Below the pieces are notes generated by a model. That model was not told where the DNA came from and made no database searches. It worked only from the letters and a program-made list of their open reading frames with translations. The position numbers were made by a program, and so were the translations under genes. DNA of 64,000 nt from Auanema rhodensis (lineage: Eukaryota; Nematoda; Chromadorea; Rhabditida; Rhabditidae): assembly GCA_964057225.1 (NCBI GenBank), contig OZ059895.1:23976025-24040024 (forward strand). Reading direction: 5' to 3'. Shown here piece after piece: positions 25,048 to 40,500 of the stretch (positions within the stretch are counted from its first letter, which is position 1; every line of letters starts with the position of its first letter).

Positions 25048-27460
25048 CTTTAATTTATGCTAATTAAATGTACACGTGATGTGCACTTGGTATGTAACTC
25101 GCTTCACGTGAAAGATAAAGAGATGCGGTTTTCAAAATTAGATTCCCCATGTCCATATTAGTCTAAAAACAAATTTTTATTGATATTGGTGCATGGTAAC
25201 CATGACTTTGAATTTTACGTGAACTTTAATTTATGCTAATTAAATGTACACGTGATGTGCACTTGGTATGTAACTCGCTTCACGTGAAAGATAAAGAGAT
25301 GCGGTTTTCAAAATTAGATTCCCCATGTCCATATTAGTCTAAAAACAAATTTTTATTGATATTGCTTCATGGTAACCATGACTTTGAAATTTACGTGAAC
25401 TTTAATTTATGCTAATTAAATGTACACGTGATGTGCACTTGGTATGTAACTCGCTTCACGTGAAAGATAAAGAGATGCGGTTTTCAAAATTAGATTCCCC
25501 ATGTCCATATTAGTCTAAAAACAAATTTTTATTGATATTGGTGCATGGTAACCATGACTTTGAATTTTACGTGAACTTTAATTTATGCTAATTAAATGTA
25601 CACGTGATGTGCACTTGGTATGTAACTCGCTTCACGTGAAAGATAAAGAGATGCGGTTTTCAAAATTAGATTCCCCATGTCCATATTAGTCTAAAAACAA
25701 ATTTTTATTGATATTGCTTCATGGTAACCATGACTTTGAAATTTACGTGAACTTTAATTTATGCTAATTAAATGTACACGTGATGTGCACTTGGTATGTA
25801 ACTCGCTTCACGTGAAAGATAAAGAAATGCGGTTTTCAAAATTAGATTCCCCATGTCCATATTAGTCTAAAAACAAATTTTTATTGATATTGGTTCATGG
25901 TAACCATGACTTTGAAATTTACGTGAACTTTAATTTATGCTAATTAAATGTACACGTGATGTGCACTTGGTATGTAACTCGCTTCACGTAAAAGATAAAG
26001 AGATGCGGTTTTCAAAATTAGATTCCCCATGTCCATATTAGTCTAAAAACAAATTTTTATTGATATTGGTGCATGGTAACCATGACTTTGAATTTTACGT
26101 GAACTTTAATTTATGCTAATTAAATGTACACGTGATGTGCACTTGGTATGTAACTCGCTTCACGTGAAAGATAAAGAGATGCGGTTTTCAAAATTAGATT
26201 CCCCATGTCCATATTAGTCTAAAAACAAATTTTTATTGATATTGGTGCATGGTAACTATGACTTTGAAATTTACGTGAACTTTAATTTATGCTAATTAAA
26301 TGTACACGTGATGTGCACTTGGTATGTAACTTGCTTCACGTGAAAGATAAAGAGATGCGGTTTTCAAAATTAGATTCCCCATGTCCATATTAGTCTAAAA
26401 ACAAATTTTTATTGATATTGGTTCATGGTAACCATGACTTTGAAATTTACGTGAACTTTAATTTATGCTAATTAAATGTACACGTGATGTGCACTTGGTA
26501 CGTAACTCGCTTCACGTGAAAGATGAAGAGATGCGGTTTTCAAAATTAGATTCCCCATGTCCATATTAGTCTAAAAACAAATTTTTATTGATATTGGTGC
26601 ATGGTAACCATGACTTTGAAATTTACGTGAACTTTAATTTATGCTAATTAAATGTACACGTGATGTGCACTTGGTATGTAACTCGCTTCACGTGAAAGAT
26701 AAAGAGATGCGGTTTTCAAAATTAGATTCCCTATGTCCATATTAGTCTAAAAACAAATTTTTATTGATATTGGTGCATGGTAACCATGACTTTGAAATTT
26801 ACGTGAACTTCAATTTATGCTAATTAAATGTACACGTGATGTGCACTTGGTATGTAACTCGCTTCACGTAAAAGATAAAGAGATGCGGTTTTCAAAATTA
26901 GATTCCCCATGTCCATATTAGTCTAAAAACAAATTTTTATTGATATTGGTGCATGGTAACCATGACTTTGAATTTTACGTGAACTTTAATTTATGCTAAT
27001 TAAATGTACACGTGATGTGCACTTGGTATGTAACTCGCTTCACGTGAAAGATAAAGAGATGCGGTTTTCAAAATTAGATTCCCCATGTCCATATTAGTCT
27101 AAAAACAAATTTTTATTGATATTGCTTCATGGTAACCATGACTTTGAAATTTACGTGAACTTTAATTTATGCTAATTAAATGTACACGTGATGTGCACTT
27201 GGTATGTAACTCGCTTCACGTAAAAGATAAAGAGATGCGGTTTTCAAAATTAGATTCCCCATGTCCATATTAGTCTAAAAACAAATTTTTATTGATATTG
27301 GTGCATGGTAACCATGACTTTGAATTTTACGTGAACTTTAATTTATGCTAATTAAATGTACACGTGATGTGCACTTGGTATGTAACTCGCTTCACGTAAA
27401 AGATAAAGAGATGCGGTTTTCAAAATTAGATTCCCCATGTCCATATTAGTCTTACGTGAA
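25048..27460 (+). repeat. 14-mer HOR unit, diverged copy 5 (2413 bp)
   Basis: The first nine monomers follow the order of copies 3 and 4 through the TACG/GATGAAG type. The next monomer carries private changes (CCCTATG near 26730, CTTCAATTT near 26809), and the rest follow a different GTAAAAG/GCTTCAT pattern before the 125-bp monomer. The equal length with copy 4 may be coincidence or an exchange within the right half. Confidence 0.8.
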
Positions 27461-30400
27461 CTTTAATTTATGCTAATTAAATGTACACGTGATGTGCACT
27501 TGGTATGTAACTCGCTTCACGTGAAAGATAAAGAGATGCGGTTTTCAAAATTAGATTCCCCATGTCCATATTAGTCTAAAAACAAATTTTTATTGATATT
27601 GGTGCATGGTAACCATGACTTTGAATTTTACGTGAACTTTAATTTATGCTAATTAAATGTACACGTGATGTGCACTTGGCATGTAACTCGCTTCACGTGA
27701 AAGATAAAGAGATGCGGTTTTCAAAATTAGATTCCCCATGTCCATATTAGTCTAAAAACAAATTTTTATTGATATTGGTTCATGGTAACCATGACTTTGA
27801 AATTTACGTGAACTTTAATTTATGCTAATTAAATGTACACGTGATGTGCACTTGGTATGTAACTCGCTTCACGTGAAAGATAAAGAGATGCGGTTTTCAA
27901 AATTAGATTCCCCATGTCCATATTAGTCTAAAAACAAACTTTTATTGATATTGGTTCATGGTAACCATGACTTTGAAATTTACGTGAACTTTAATTTATG
28001 CTAATTAAATGTACACGTGATGTGCACTTGGTATGTAACTCGCTTCACGTAAAAGATAAAGAGATGCGGTTTTCAAAATTAGATTCCCCATGTCCATATT
28101 AGTCTAAAAACAAATTTTTATTGATATTGGTGCATGGTAACCATGACTTTGAATTTTACGTGAACTTTAATTTATGCTAATTAAATGTACACGTGATGTG
28201 CACTTGGTATGTAACTCGCTTCACGTGAAAGATAAAGAGATGCGGTTTTCAAAATTAGATTCCCCATGTCCATATTAGTCTAAAAACAAATTTTTATTGA
28301 TATTGGTGCATGGTAACCATGACTTTGAATTTTACGTGAACTTTAATTTATGCTAATTAAATGTACACGTGATGTGCACTTGGTATGTAACTCGCTTCAC
28401 GTAAAAGATAAAGAGATGCGGTTTTCAAAATTAGATTCCCCATGTCCATATTAGTCTTACGTGAACTTTAATTTATGCTAATTAAATGTACACGTGATGT
28501 GCACTTGGTATGTAACTCGCTTCACGTGAAAGATAAAGAGATGCGGTTTTCAAAATTAGATTCCCCATGTCCATATTAGTCTAAAAACAAATTTTTATTG
28601 ATATTGGTGCATGGTAACCATGACTTTGAATTTTACGTGAACTTTAATTTATGCTAATTAAATGTACACGTGATGTGCACTTGGTATGTAACTCGCTTCA
28701 CGTGAAAGATAAAGAGATGCGGTTTTCAAAATTAGATTCCCCATGTCCATATTAGTCTAAAAACAAATTTTTATTGATATTGCTTCATGGTAACCATGAC
28801 TTTGAAATTTACGTGAACTTTAATTTATGCTAATTAAATGTACACGTGATGTGCACTTGGTATGTAACTCGCTTCACGTAAAAGATAAAGAGATGCGGTT
28901 TTCAAAATTAGATTCCCCATGTCCATATTAGTCTAAAAACAAATTTTTATTGATATTGGTGCATGGTAACCATGACTTTGAATTTTACGTGAACTTTAAT
29001 TTATGCTAATTAAATGTACACGTGATGTGCACTTGGTATGTAACTCGCTTCACGTGAAAGATAAAGAGATGCGGTTTTCAAAATTAGATTCCCCATGTCC
29101 ATATTAGTCTAAAAACAAATTTTTATTGATATTGGTGCATGGTAACTATGACTTTGAAATTTACGTGAACTTTAATTTATGCTAATTAAATGTACACGTG
29201 ATGTGCACTTGGTATGTAACTTGCTTCACGTGAAAGATAAAGAGATGCGGTTTTCAAAATTAGATTCCCCATGTCCATATTAGTCTAAAAACAAATTTTT
29301 ATTGATATTGGTTCATGGTAACCATGACTTTGAAATTTACGTGAACTTTAATTTATGCTAATTAAATGTACACGTGATGTGCACTTGGTACGTAACTCGC
29401 TTCACGTGAAAGATGAAGAGATGCGGTTTTCAAAATTAGATTCCCCATGTCCATATTAGTCTAAAAACAAATTTTCATTGATATTGGTGCATGGTAACCA
29501 TGACTTTGAAATTTACGTGAACTTTAATTTATGCTAATTAAATGTACACGTGATGTGCACTTGGTATGTAACTCGCTTCACGTGAAAGATGAAGAGATGC
29601 GGTTTTCAAAATTAGATTCCCCATGTCCATATTAGTCTAAAAACAAATTTTTATTGATATTGGTGCATGGTAACCATGACTTTGAAATTTACGTGAACTT
29701 TAATTTATGCTAATTAAATGTACACGTGATGTGCACTTGGTATGTAACTCGCTTCACGTGAAAGATAAAGAGATGCGGTTTTCAAAATTAGATTCCCCAT
29801 GTCCATATTAGTCTAAAAACAAACTTTTATTGATATTGGTTCATGGTAACCATGACTTTGAAATTTACGTGAACTTTAATTTATGCTAATTAAATGTACA
29901 CGTGATGTGCACTTGGTATGTAACTCGCTTCACGTGAAAGATAAAGAGATGCGGTTTTCACAATTAGATTCCCCATGTCCATATTAGTCTAAAAATAAAT
30001 TTTTATTGATATTGGTTCATGGTAACCATGACTTTGAAATTTACGTGAACTTTAATTTATGCTAATTAAATGTACACATGATGTGCACTTGGTATGTAAC
30101 TCGCTTCACGTGAAAGATAAAGAGATGCGGTTTTCAAAATTAGATTCCCCATGTCCATATTAGTCTAAAAACAAATTTTTATTGATATTGGTGCATGGTA
30201 ACCATGACTTTGAAATTTACGTGAACTTTAATTTATGCTAATTAAATGTACACGTGATGTGCACTTGGTATGTAACTCGCTTCACGTGAAAGATAAAGAG
30301 ATGCGGTTTTCAAAATTAGATTCCCCATGTCCATATTAGTCTAAAAACAAATTTTTATTGATATTGGTGCATGGTAACCATGACTTTGAATTTTACGTGA

Positions 30401-31582
30401 ACTTTAATTTATGCTAATTAAATGTACACGTGATGTGCACTTGGTATGTAACTCGCTTCACGTGAAAGATAAAGAGATGCGGTTTTCAAAATTAGATTCC
30501 CCATGTCCATATTAGTCTAAAAACAAATTTTTATTGATATTGGTGCATGGTAACCATGACTTTGAAATTTACGTGAACTTTAATTTATGCTAATTAAATG
30601 TACACGTGATGTGCACTTGGTATGTAACTCGCTTCACGTGAAAGATAAAGAGATGCGGTTTTCAAAATTAGATTCCCCATGTCCATATTAGTCTAAAAAC
30701 AAACTTTTATTGATATTGGTTCATGGTAACCATGACTTTGAAATTTACGTGAACTTTAATTTATGCTAATTAAATGTACACGTGATGTGCACTTGGTACG
30801 TAACTCGCTTCACGTGAAAGATGAAGAGATGCGGTTTTCAAAATTAGATTCCCCATGTCCATATTAGTCTAAAAACAAATTTTTATTGATATTGGTGCAT
30901 GGTAACCATGACTTTGAAATTTACGTGAACTTTAATTTATGCTAATTAAATGTACACGTGATGTGCACTTGGTATGTAACTCGCTTCACGTAAAAGATAA
31001 AGAGATGCGGTTTTCAAAATTAGATTCCCCATGTCCATATTAGTCTAAAAACAAATTTTTATTGATATTGGTGCATGGTAACCATGACTTTGAATTTTAC
31101 GTGAACTTTAATTTATGCTAATTAAATGTACACGTGATGTGCACTTGGTATGTAACTCGCTTCACGTGAAAGATAAAGAGATGCGGTTTTCAAAATTAGA
31201 TTCCCCATGTCCATATTAGTCTAAAAACAAATTTTTATTGATATTGCTTCATGGTAACCATGACTTTGAAATTTACGTGAACTTTAATTTATGCTAATTA
31301 AATGTACACGTGATGTGCACTTGGTATGTAACTCGCTTCACGTAAAAGATAAAGAGATGCGGTTTTCAAAATTAGATTCCCCATGTCCATATTAGTCTAA
31401 AAACAAATTTTTATTGATATTGGTGCATGGTAACCATGACTTTGAATTTTACGTGAACTTTAATTTATGCTAATTAAATGTACACGTGATGTGCACTTGG
31501 TATGTAACTCGCTTCACGTGAAAGATGAAGAGATGCGGTTTTCAAAATTAGATTCCCCATGTCCATATTAGTCTTACGTGAA
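27461..31582 (+). repeat. Two irregular HOR units (1005 and 3117 bp)
   Basis: The interval 27461-28465 holds five full monomers plus a 125-bp monomer. The interval 28466-31582 holds seventeen plus a 125-bp monomer. Both use the same variant vocabulary as the 2589-bp units but in shuffled order. For instance the AACTATG, CTTGC, TACG series appears at 29035-29562. This is the right edge of the zone punctuated by deleted monomers. Confidence 0.78.
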
Positions 31583-34500
31583 CTTTAATTTATGCTAATT
31601 AAATGTACACGTGATGTGCACTTGGTATGTAACTCGCTTCACGTGAAAGATAAAGAGATGCGGTTTTCAAAATTAGATTCCCCATGTCCATATTAGTCTA
31701 AAAACAAATTTTTATTGATATTGGTGCATGGTAACTATGACTTTGAAATTTACGTGAACTTTAATTTATGCTAATTAAATGTACACGTGATGTGCACTTG
31801 GTATGTAACTTGCTTCACGTGAAAGATAAAGAGATGCGGTTTTCAAAATTAGATTCCCCATGTCCATATTAGTCTAAAAACAAATTTTTATTGATATTGG
31901 TTCATGGTAACCATGACTTTGAAATTTACGTGAACTTTAATTTATGCTAATTAAATGTACACGTGATGTGCACTTGGTATGTAACTCGCTTCACGTGAAA
32001 GATAAAGAGATGCGGTTTTCAAAATTAGATTCCCCATGTCCATATTAGTCTAAAAACAAATTTTTATTGATATTGGTGCATGGTAACCATGACTTGGAAA
32101 TTTACGTGAACTTTAATTTATGCTAATTAAATGTACACGTGATGTGCACTTGGTATGTAACTCGCTTCACGTGAAAGATAAAGAGATGCGGTTTTCAAAA
32201 TTAGATTCCCCATGTCCATATTAGTCTAAAAACAAATTTTTATTGATATTGGTGCATGGTAACCATGACTTTGAAATTTACGTGAACTTTAATTTATGCT
32301 AATTAAATGTACACGTGATGTGCACTTGGTATGTAACTCGCTTCACGTGAAAGATAAAGAAATGCGGTTTTCAAAATTAGATTCCCCATGTCCATATTAG
32401 TCTAAAAACAAATTTTTATTGATATTGGTTCATGGTAACCATGACTTTGAAATTTACGTGAACTTTAATTTATGCTAATTAAATGTACACGTGATGTGCA
32501 CTTGGTATGTAACTCGCTTCACATAAAAGATAAAGAGATGCGGTTTTCAAAATTAGATTCCCCATGTCCATATTAGTCTAAAAACAAATTTTTATTGATA
32601 TTGGTGCATGGTAACCATGACTTTGAATTTTACGTGAACTTTAATTTATGCTAATTAAATGTACACGTGATGTGCACTTGGTATGTAACTCGCTTCACGT
32701 GAAAGATAAAGAGATGCGGTTTTCAAAATTAGATTCCCCATGTCCATATTAGTCTAAAAACAAATTTTTATTGATATTGGTGCATGGTAACTATGACTTT
32801 GAAATTTACGTGAACTTTAATTTATGCTAATTAAATGTACACGTGATGTGCACTTGGTATGTAACTTGCTTCACGTGAAAGATAAAGAGATGCGGTTTTC
32901 AAAATTAGATTCCCCATGTCCATATTAGTCTAAAAACAAATTTTTATTGATATTGGTTCATGGTAACCATGACTTTGAAATTTACGTGAACTTTAATTTA
33001 TGCTAATTAAATGTACACGTGATGTGCACTTGGTATGTAACTCGCTTCACGTGAAAGATAAAGAGATGCGGTTTTCAAAATTAGATTCCCCATGTCCATA
33101 TTAATCTAAAAACAAATTTTTATTGATATTGGTGCATGGTAACCATGACTTTGAAATTTACGTGAACTTTAATTTATGCTAATTAAATGTACACGTGATG
33201 TGCACTTGGTATGTAACTCGCTTCACGTGAAAGATAAAGAGATGCGGTTTTCAAAATTAGATTCCCCATGTCCATATTAGTCTAAAAACAAACTTTTATT
33301 GATATTGGTTCATGGTAACCATGACTTTGAAATTTACGTGAACTTTAATTTATGCTAATTAAATGTACACGTGATGTGCACTTGGTATGTAACTCGCTTC
33401 ACGTGAAAGATAAAGAGATGCGGTTTTCACAATTAGATTCCCCATGTCCATATTAGTCTAAAAACAAATTTTTATTGATATTGGTTCATGGTAACCATGA
33501 CTTTGAAATTTACGTGAACTTTAATTTATGCTAATTAAATGTACACGTGATGTGCACTTGGTATGTAACTCGCTTCACGTAAAAGATAAAGAGATGCGGT
33601 TTTCAAAATTAGATTCCCCATGTCCATATTAGTCTAAAAACAAATTTTTATTGATATTGGTGCATGGTAACCATGACTTTGAATTTTACGTGAACTTTAA
33701 TTTATGCTAATTAAATGTACACGTGATGTGCACTTGGTATGTAACTCGCTTCACGTGAAAGATAAAGAGATGCGGTTTTCAAAATTAGATTCCCCATGTC
33801 CATATTAGTCTAAAAACAAATTTTTATTGATATTGGTTCATGGTAACCATGACTTTGAAATTTACGTGAACTTTAATTTATGCTAATTAAATGTACACGT
33901 GATGTGCACTTGGTATGTAACTCGCTTCACGTAAAAGATAAAGAGATGCGGTTTTCAAAATTAGATTCCCCATGTCCATATTAGTCTAAAAACAAATTTT
34001 TATTGATATTGGTGCATGGTAACCATGACTTTGAATTTTACGTGAACTTTAATTTATGCTAATTAAATGTACACGTGATGTGCACTTGGTATGTAACTCG
34101 CTTCACGTGAAAGATAAAGAGATGCGGTTTTCAAAATCAGATTCCCCATGTCTATATTAGTCTAAAAACAAATTTTTATTGATATTGGTTCATGGTAACC
34201 ATGACTTTGAAATTTACGTGAACTTTAATTTATGCTAATTAAATGTACACGTGATGTGCACTTGGTATGTAACTCGCTTCACGTAAAAGATAAAGAGATG
34301 CGGTTTTCAAAATTAGATTCCCCATGTCCATATTAGTCTAAAAACAAATTTTTATTGATATTGGTGCATGGTAACCATGACTTTGAATTTTACGTGAACT
34401 TTAATTTATGCTAATTAAATGTACACGTGATGTGCACTTGGTATGTAACTCGCTTCACGTAAAAGATAAAGAGATGCGGTTTTCAAAATTAGATTCCCCA

Positions 34501-37500
34501 TGTCCATATTAGTCTAAAAACAAATTTTTATTGATATTGGTGCATGGTAACCATGACTTTGAAATTTACGTGAACTTTAATTTATGCTAATTAAATGTAC
34601 ACGTGATGTGCACTTGGTATGTAACTCGCTTCACGTGAAAGATAAAGAGATGCGGTTTTCAAAATTAGATTCCCCATGTCCATATTAGTCTGAAAACAAA
34701 TTTTTATTGATATTGGTGCATGGTAACCATGACTTTGAAATTTACGTGAACTTTAATTTATGCTAATTAAATGTACACGTGATGTGCACTTGGTATGTAA
34801 CTCGCTTCACATGAAAGATAAAGAGATGCGGTTTTCAAAATTAGATTCCCCATGTCCATATTAGTCTAAAAACAAATTTTTATTGATATTGGTGCATGGT
34901 AACCATGACTTTGAATTTTACGTGAACTTTAATTTATGCTAATTAAATGTACACGTGATGTGCACTTGGTATGTAACTCGCTTCACGTGAAAGATAAAGA
35001 GATGCGGTTTTCAAAATTAGATTTCCCATGTCCATATTAGTCTAAAAACAAATTTTTATTGATATTGGTTCATGGTAACCATGACTTTGAAATTTACGTG
35101 AACTTTAATTTATGCTAATTAAATGTACACGTGATGTGCACTTGGTATGTAACTCGCTTCACGTGAAAGATAAAGAGATGCGGTTTTCAAAATTAGATTC
35201 CCCATGTCCATATTAGTCTAAAAACATTTTTTATTGATATTGGTGCATGGTAACCATGACTTTGAAATTTACGTGAACTTTAATTTATGCTAATTAAATG
35301 TACACGTGATGTGCACTTGGTATGTAACTCGCTTCACGTGAAAGATAAAGAGATGCGGTTTTCAAAATTAGATTCCCCATGTCCATATTAGTCTAAAAAC
35401 AAATTTTTATTGATATTGGTGCATGGTAACCATGACTTTGAAATTTACGTGAACTTTAATTTATGCTAATTAAATGTACACGTGATGTGCACTTGGTATG
35501 TAACTCGCTTCACGTGAAAGATAAAGAGATGCGGTTTTCAAAATTATATTCCCCATGTCCATATTAGTCTAAAAACAAATTTTTATTGATATTGGTGCAT
35601 GGTAACCATGACTTTGAATTTTACGTGAACTTTAATTTATGCTAATTAAATGTACACGTGATGTGCACTTGGTATGTAACTCGCTTCACGTAAAAGATAA
35701 AGAGATGCGGTTTTCAAAATTAGATTCCCCATGTCCATATTAGTCTAAAAACAAATTTTTATTGATATTGGTGCATGGTAACCATGACTTTGAAATTTAC
35801 GTGAACTTTAATTTATGCTAATTAAATGTACACGTGATGTGCACTTGGTATGTAACTCGCTTCACGTGAAAGATAAAGAGATGCGGTTTTCAAAATTAGA
35901 TTCCCCATGTCCATATTAGTCTGAAAACAAATTTTTATTGATATTGGTGCATGGTAACCATGACTTTGAAATTTACGTGAACTTTAATTTATGCTAATTA
36001 AATGTACACGTGATGTGCACTTGGTATGTAACTCGCTTCACGTGAAAGATAAAGAGATGCGGTTTTCAAAATTAGATTCCCCATGTCCATATTAGTCTAA
36101 AAACAAATTTTTATTGATATTGGTGCATGGTAACCATGACTTTGAAATTTACGTGAACTTTAATTTATGCTAATTAAATGTACACGTGATGTGCACTTGG
36201 TATGTAACTCGCTTCACGTGAAAGATAAAGAGATGCGGTTTTCAAAATTAGATTCCCCATGTCCATATTAGTCTAAAAACAAATTTTTATTTATATTGGT
36301 GCATGGTAACCATGACTTTGAATTTTACGTGAACTTTAATTTATGCTAATTAAATGTACACGTGATGTGCACTTGGTATGTAACTCGCTTCACGTGAAAG
36401 ATAAAGAGATGCGGTTTTCAAAATTAGATTCCCCATGTCCATATTAGTCTAAAAACAAATTTTTATTGATATTGCTTCATGGTAACCATGACTTTGAAAT
36501 TTACGTGAACTTTAATTTATGCTAATTAAATGTACACGTGATGTGCACTTGGTATGTAACTCGCTTCACGTGAAAGATAAAGAGATGCGGTTTTCAAAAT
36601 TAGATTCCCCATGTCCATATTAGTCTAAAAACAAATTTTTATTGATATTGGTGCATGGTAACCATGACTTTGAAATTTACATGAACTTTAATTTATGCTA
36701 ATTAAATGTACACGTGATGTGCACTTGGTATGTAACTCGCTTCACGTGAAAGATAAAGAGATGCGGTTTTCAAAATTAGATTCCCCATGTCCATATTAGT
36801 CTGAAAACAAATTTTTATTGATATTGGTGCATGGTAACCATGACTTTGAAATTTACGTGAACTTTAATTTATGCTAATTAAATGTACACGTGATGTGCAC
36901 TTGGTATGTAACTCGCTTCACGTGAAAGATAAAGAGAAGCGGTTTTCAAAATCAGATTCCCCATGTCCATATTAGTCTAAAAACAAATTTTTATTGATAT
37001 TGGTTCATGGTAACCATGACTTTGAAATTTACGTGAACTTTAATTTATGCTAATTAAATGTACACGTGATGTGCACTTGGTATATAACTCGCTTCACGTA
37101 AAAGATAAAGAGATGCGGTTTTCAAAATTAGATTCCCCATGTCCATATTAGTCTAAAAACAAATTTTTATTGATATTGGTGCATGGTAACCATGACTTTG
37201 AATTTTACGTGAACTTTAATTTATGCTAATTAAATGTACACGTGATGTGCACTTGGTATGTAACTCGCTTCACGTAAAAGATAAAGAGATGCGGTTTTCA
37301 AAATTAGATTCCCCATGTCCATATTAGTCTAAAAACAAATTTTTATTGATATTGGTGCATGGTAACCATGACTTTGAAATTTACGTGAACTTTAATTTAT
37401 GCTAATTAAATGTACACGTGATGTGCACTTGGTATGTAACTCGCTTCACGTAAAAGATAAAGAGATGCGGTTTTCAAAATTAGATTCCCCATGTCCATAT

Positions 37501-40500
37501 TAGTCCAAAAACAAATTTTTATTGATATTGGTGCATGGTAACCATGACTTTGAATTTTACGTGAACTTTAATTTATGCTAATTAAATGTACACGTGATGT
37601 GCACTTGGTATGTAACTCGCTTCACGTGAAAAATAAAGAGATGCGGTTTTCAAAATTAGATTCCCCATGTCCATATTAGTCTAAAAACAAATTTTTATTG
37701 ATATTGGTGCATGGTAACCATGACTTTGAAATTTACGTGAACTTTAATTTATGCTAATTAAATGTACACGTGATGTGCACTTGGTATGTAACTCGCTTCA
37801 CGTGAAAGATAAAGAGATGCGGTTTTCAAAATTAGATTCCCCATGTCCATATTAGTCTAAAAACAAATTTTTATTGATATTGGTTCATGGTAACCATGAC
37901 TTTGAATTTTACGTGAACTTTAATTTATGCTAATTAAATGTACACGTGATGTGCACTTGGTATGTAACTCGCTTCACGTGAAAGATAAAGAGATGCGGTT
38001 TTCAAAATTAGATTTCCCATGTCCATATTAGTCTAAAAACAAATTTTTATTGATATTGGTTCATGGTAACCATGACTTTGAAATTTACGTGAACTTTAAT
38101 TTATGCTAATTAAATGTACACGTGATGTGCACTTGGTATGTAACTCGCTTCACGTGAAAGATAAAGAGATGCGGTTTTCAAAATTAGATTCCCCATGTCC
38201 ATATTAGTCTAAAAACAAATTTTTATTGATATTGGTGCATGGTAACCATGACTTTGAAATTTACGTGAACTTTAATTTATGCTAATTAAATGTACACGTG
38301 ATGTGCACTTGGTATGTAACTCGCTTCACGTGAAAGATAAAGAGATGCGGTTTCCAAAATTAGATTCCCCATGTCCATATTAGTCTAAAAACAAATTTTT
38401 ATTGATATTGGTGCATGGTAACCATGACTTTGAAATTTACGTGAACTTTAATTTATGCTAATTAAATGTACACGTGATGTGCACTTGGTATGTAACTCGC
38501 TTCACGTGAAAGATAAAGAGATGCGGTTTTCAAAATTAGATTCCCCATGTCCATATTAGTCTAAAAACAAATTTTTATTGATATTGGTGCATGGTAACCA
38601 TGACTTTGAATTTTACGTGAACTTTAATTTATGCTAATTAAATGTACACGTGATGTGCACTTGGTATGTAACTCGCTTCACGTGAAAGATAAAGAGATGC
38701 GGTTTTCAAAATTAGATTCCCCATGTCCATATTAGTCTAAAAACAAATTTTTATTGATATTGGTTCATGGTAACCATGACTTTGAAATTTACGTGAACTT
38801 TAATTTATGCTAATTAAATGTACACGTGATGTGCACTTGGTATGTAACTCGCTTCACGTGAAAGATAAAGAGATGCGGTTTTCAAAATTAGATTCCCCAT
38901 GTCCATATTAGTCTAAAAACAAATTTTTATTGATATTGCTTCATGGTAACCATGACTTTGAAATTTACGTGAACTTTAATTTATGCTAATTAAATGTACA
39001 CGTGATGTGCACTTGGTATGTAACTCGCTTCACGTGAAAGATAAAGAAATGCGGTTTTCAAAATTAGATTCCCCATGTCCATATTAGTCTAAAAACAAAT
39101 TTTTATTGATATTGGTTCATGGTAACCATGACTTTGAAATTTACGTGAACTTTAATTTATGCTAATTAAATGTACACGTGATGTGCACTTGGTATGTAAC
39201 TCGCTTCACGTGTAAGATAAAGAGATGCGGTTTTCAAAATTAGATTCCCCATGTCCATATTAGTCTAAAAACAAATTTTTATTGATATTGGTGCATGGTA
39301 ACCATGACTTTGAAATTTACATGAACTTTAATTTATGCTAATTAAATGTACACGTGATGTGCACTTGGTATGTAACTCGCTTCACGTGAAAGATAAAGAG
39401 ATGCGGTTTTCAAAATTAGATTCCCCATGTCCATATTAGTCTGAAAACAAATTTTTATTGATATTGGTGCATGGTAACCATGACTTTGAAATTTACGTGA
39501 ACTTTAATTTATGCTAATTAAATGTACACGTGATGTGCACTTGGTATGTAACTCGCTTCACGTGAAAGATAAAGAGATGCGGTTTTCAAAATCAGATTCC
39601 CCATGTCCATATTAGTCTAAAAACAAATTTTTATTGATATTGGTTCATGGTAACCATGACTTTGAAATTTACGTGAACTTTAATTTATGCTAATTAAATG
39701 TACACGTGATGTGCACTTGGTATGTAACTCGCTTCACGTAAAAGATAAAGAGATGCGGTTTTCAAAATTAGATTCCCCATGTCCATATTAGTCTAAAAAC
39801 AAATTTTTATTGATATTGGTGCATGGTAACCATGACTTTGAATTTTACGTGAACTTTAATTTATGCTAATTAAATGTACACGTGATGTGCACTTGGTATG
39901 TAACTCGCTTCACGTGAAAGATAAAGAGATGCGGTTTTCAAAATTAGATTCCCCATGTCCATATTAGTCTAAAAACAAATTTTTATTGATATTGGTGCAT
40001 GGTAACCATGACTTTGAAATTTACATGAACTTTAATTTATGCTAATTAAATGTACACGTGATGTGCACTTGGTATGTAACTCGCTTCACGTGAAAGATAA
40101 AGAGATGCGGTTTTCAAAATTAGATTCCCCATGTCCATATTAGTCTGAAAACAAATTTTTATTGATATTGGTGCATGGTAACCATGACTTTGAAATTTAC
40201 GTGAACTTTAATTTATGCTAATTAAATGTACACGTGATGTGCACTTGGTATGTAACTCGCTTCACGTGAAAGATAAAGAGATGCGGTTTTCAAAATCAGA
40301 TTCCCCATGTCCATATTAGTCTAAAAACAAATTTTTATTGATATTGGTTCATGGTAACCATGACTTTGAAATTTACGTGAACTTTAATTTATGCTAATTA
40401 AATGTACACGTGATGTGCACTTGGTATGTAACTCGCTTCACGTAAAAGATAAAGAGATGCGGTTTTCAAAATTAGATTCCCCATGTCCATATTAGTCTAA

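Larger units (their letters stand above)
8801..31582 (+). repeat. Ten 125-bp deleted monomers marking HOR units
   Basis: Ten monomers lack positions 118-168 (51 bp), so that AGTCT joins directly to TACGTGAAC. They lie at 8801-8925, 11390-11514, 13451-13575, 16040-16164, 19921-20045, 22510-22634, 24923-25047, 27336-27460, 28341-28465 and 31458-31582. The deletion removes the A/T-rich tract and the CATGGTAACCATG palindrome. Spacings are 2589, 2061, 2589, 3881 (with LINE 1 inside), 2589, 2413, 2413, 1005 and 3117 bp. Apart from the interrupted one, each equals a whole number of 176-bp monomers plus 125. The identical breakpoints point to one deletion event followed by amplification. None is seen before 8801 or after 31582. 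Confidence 0.95.
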
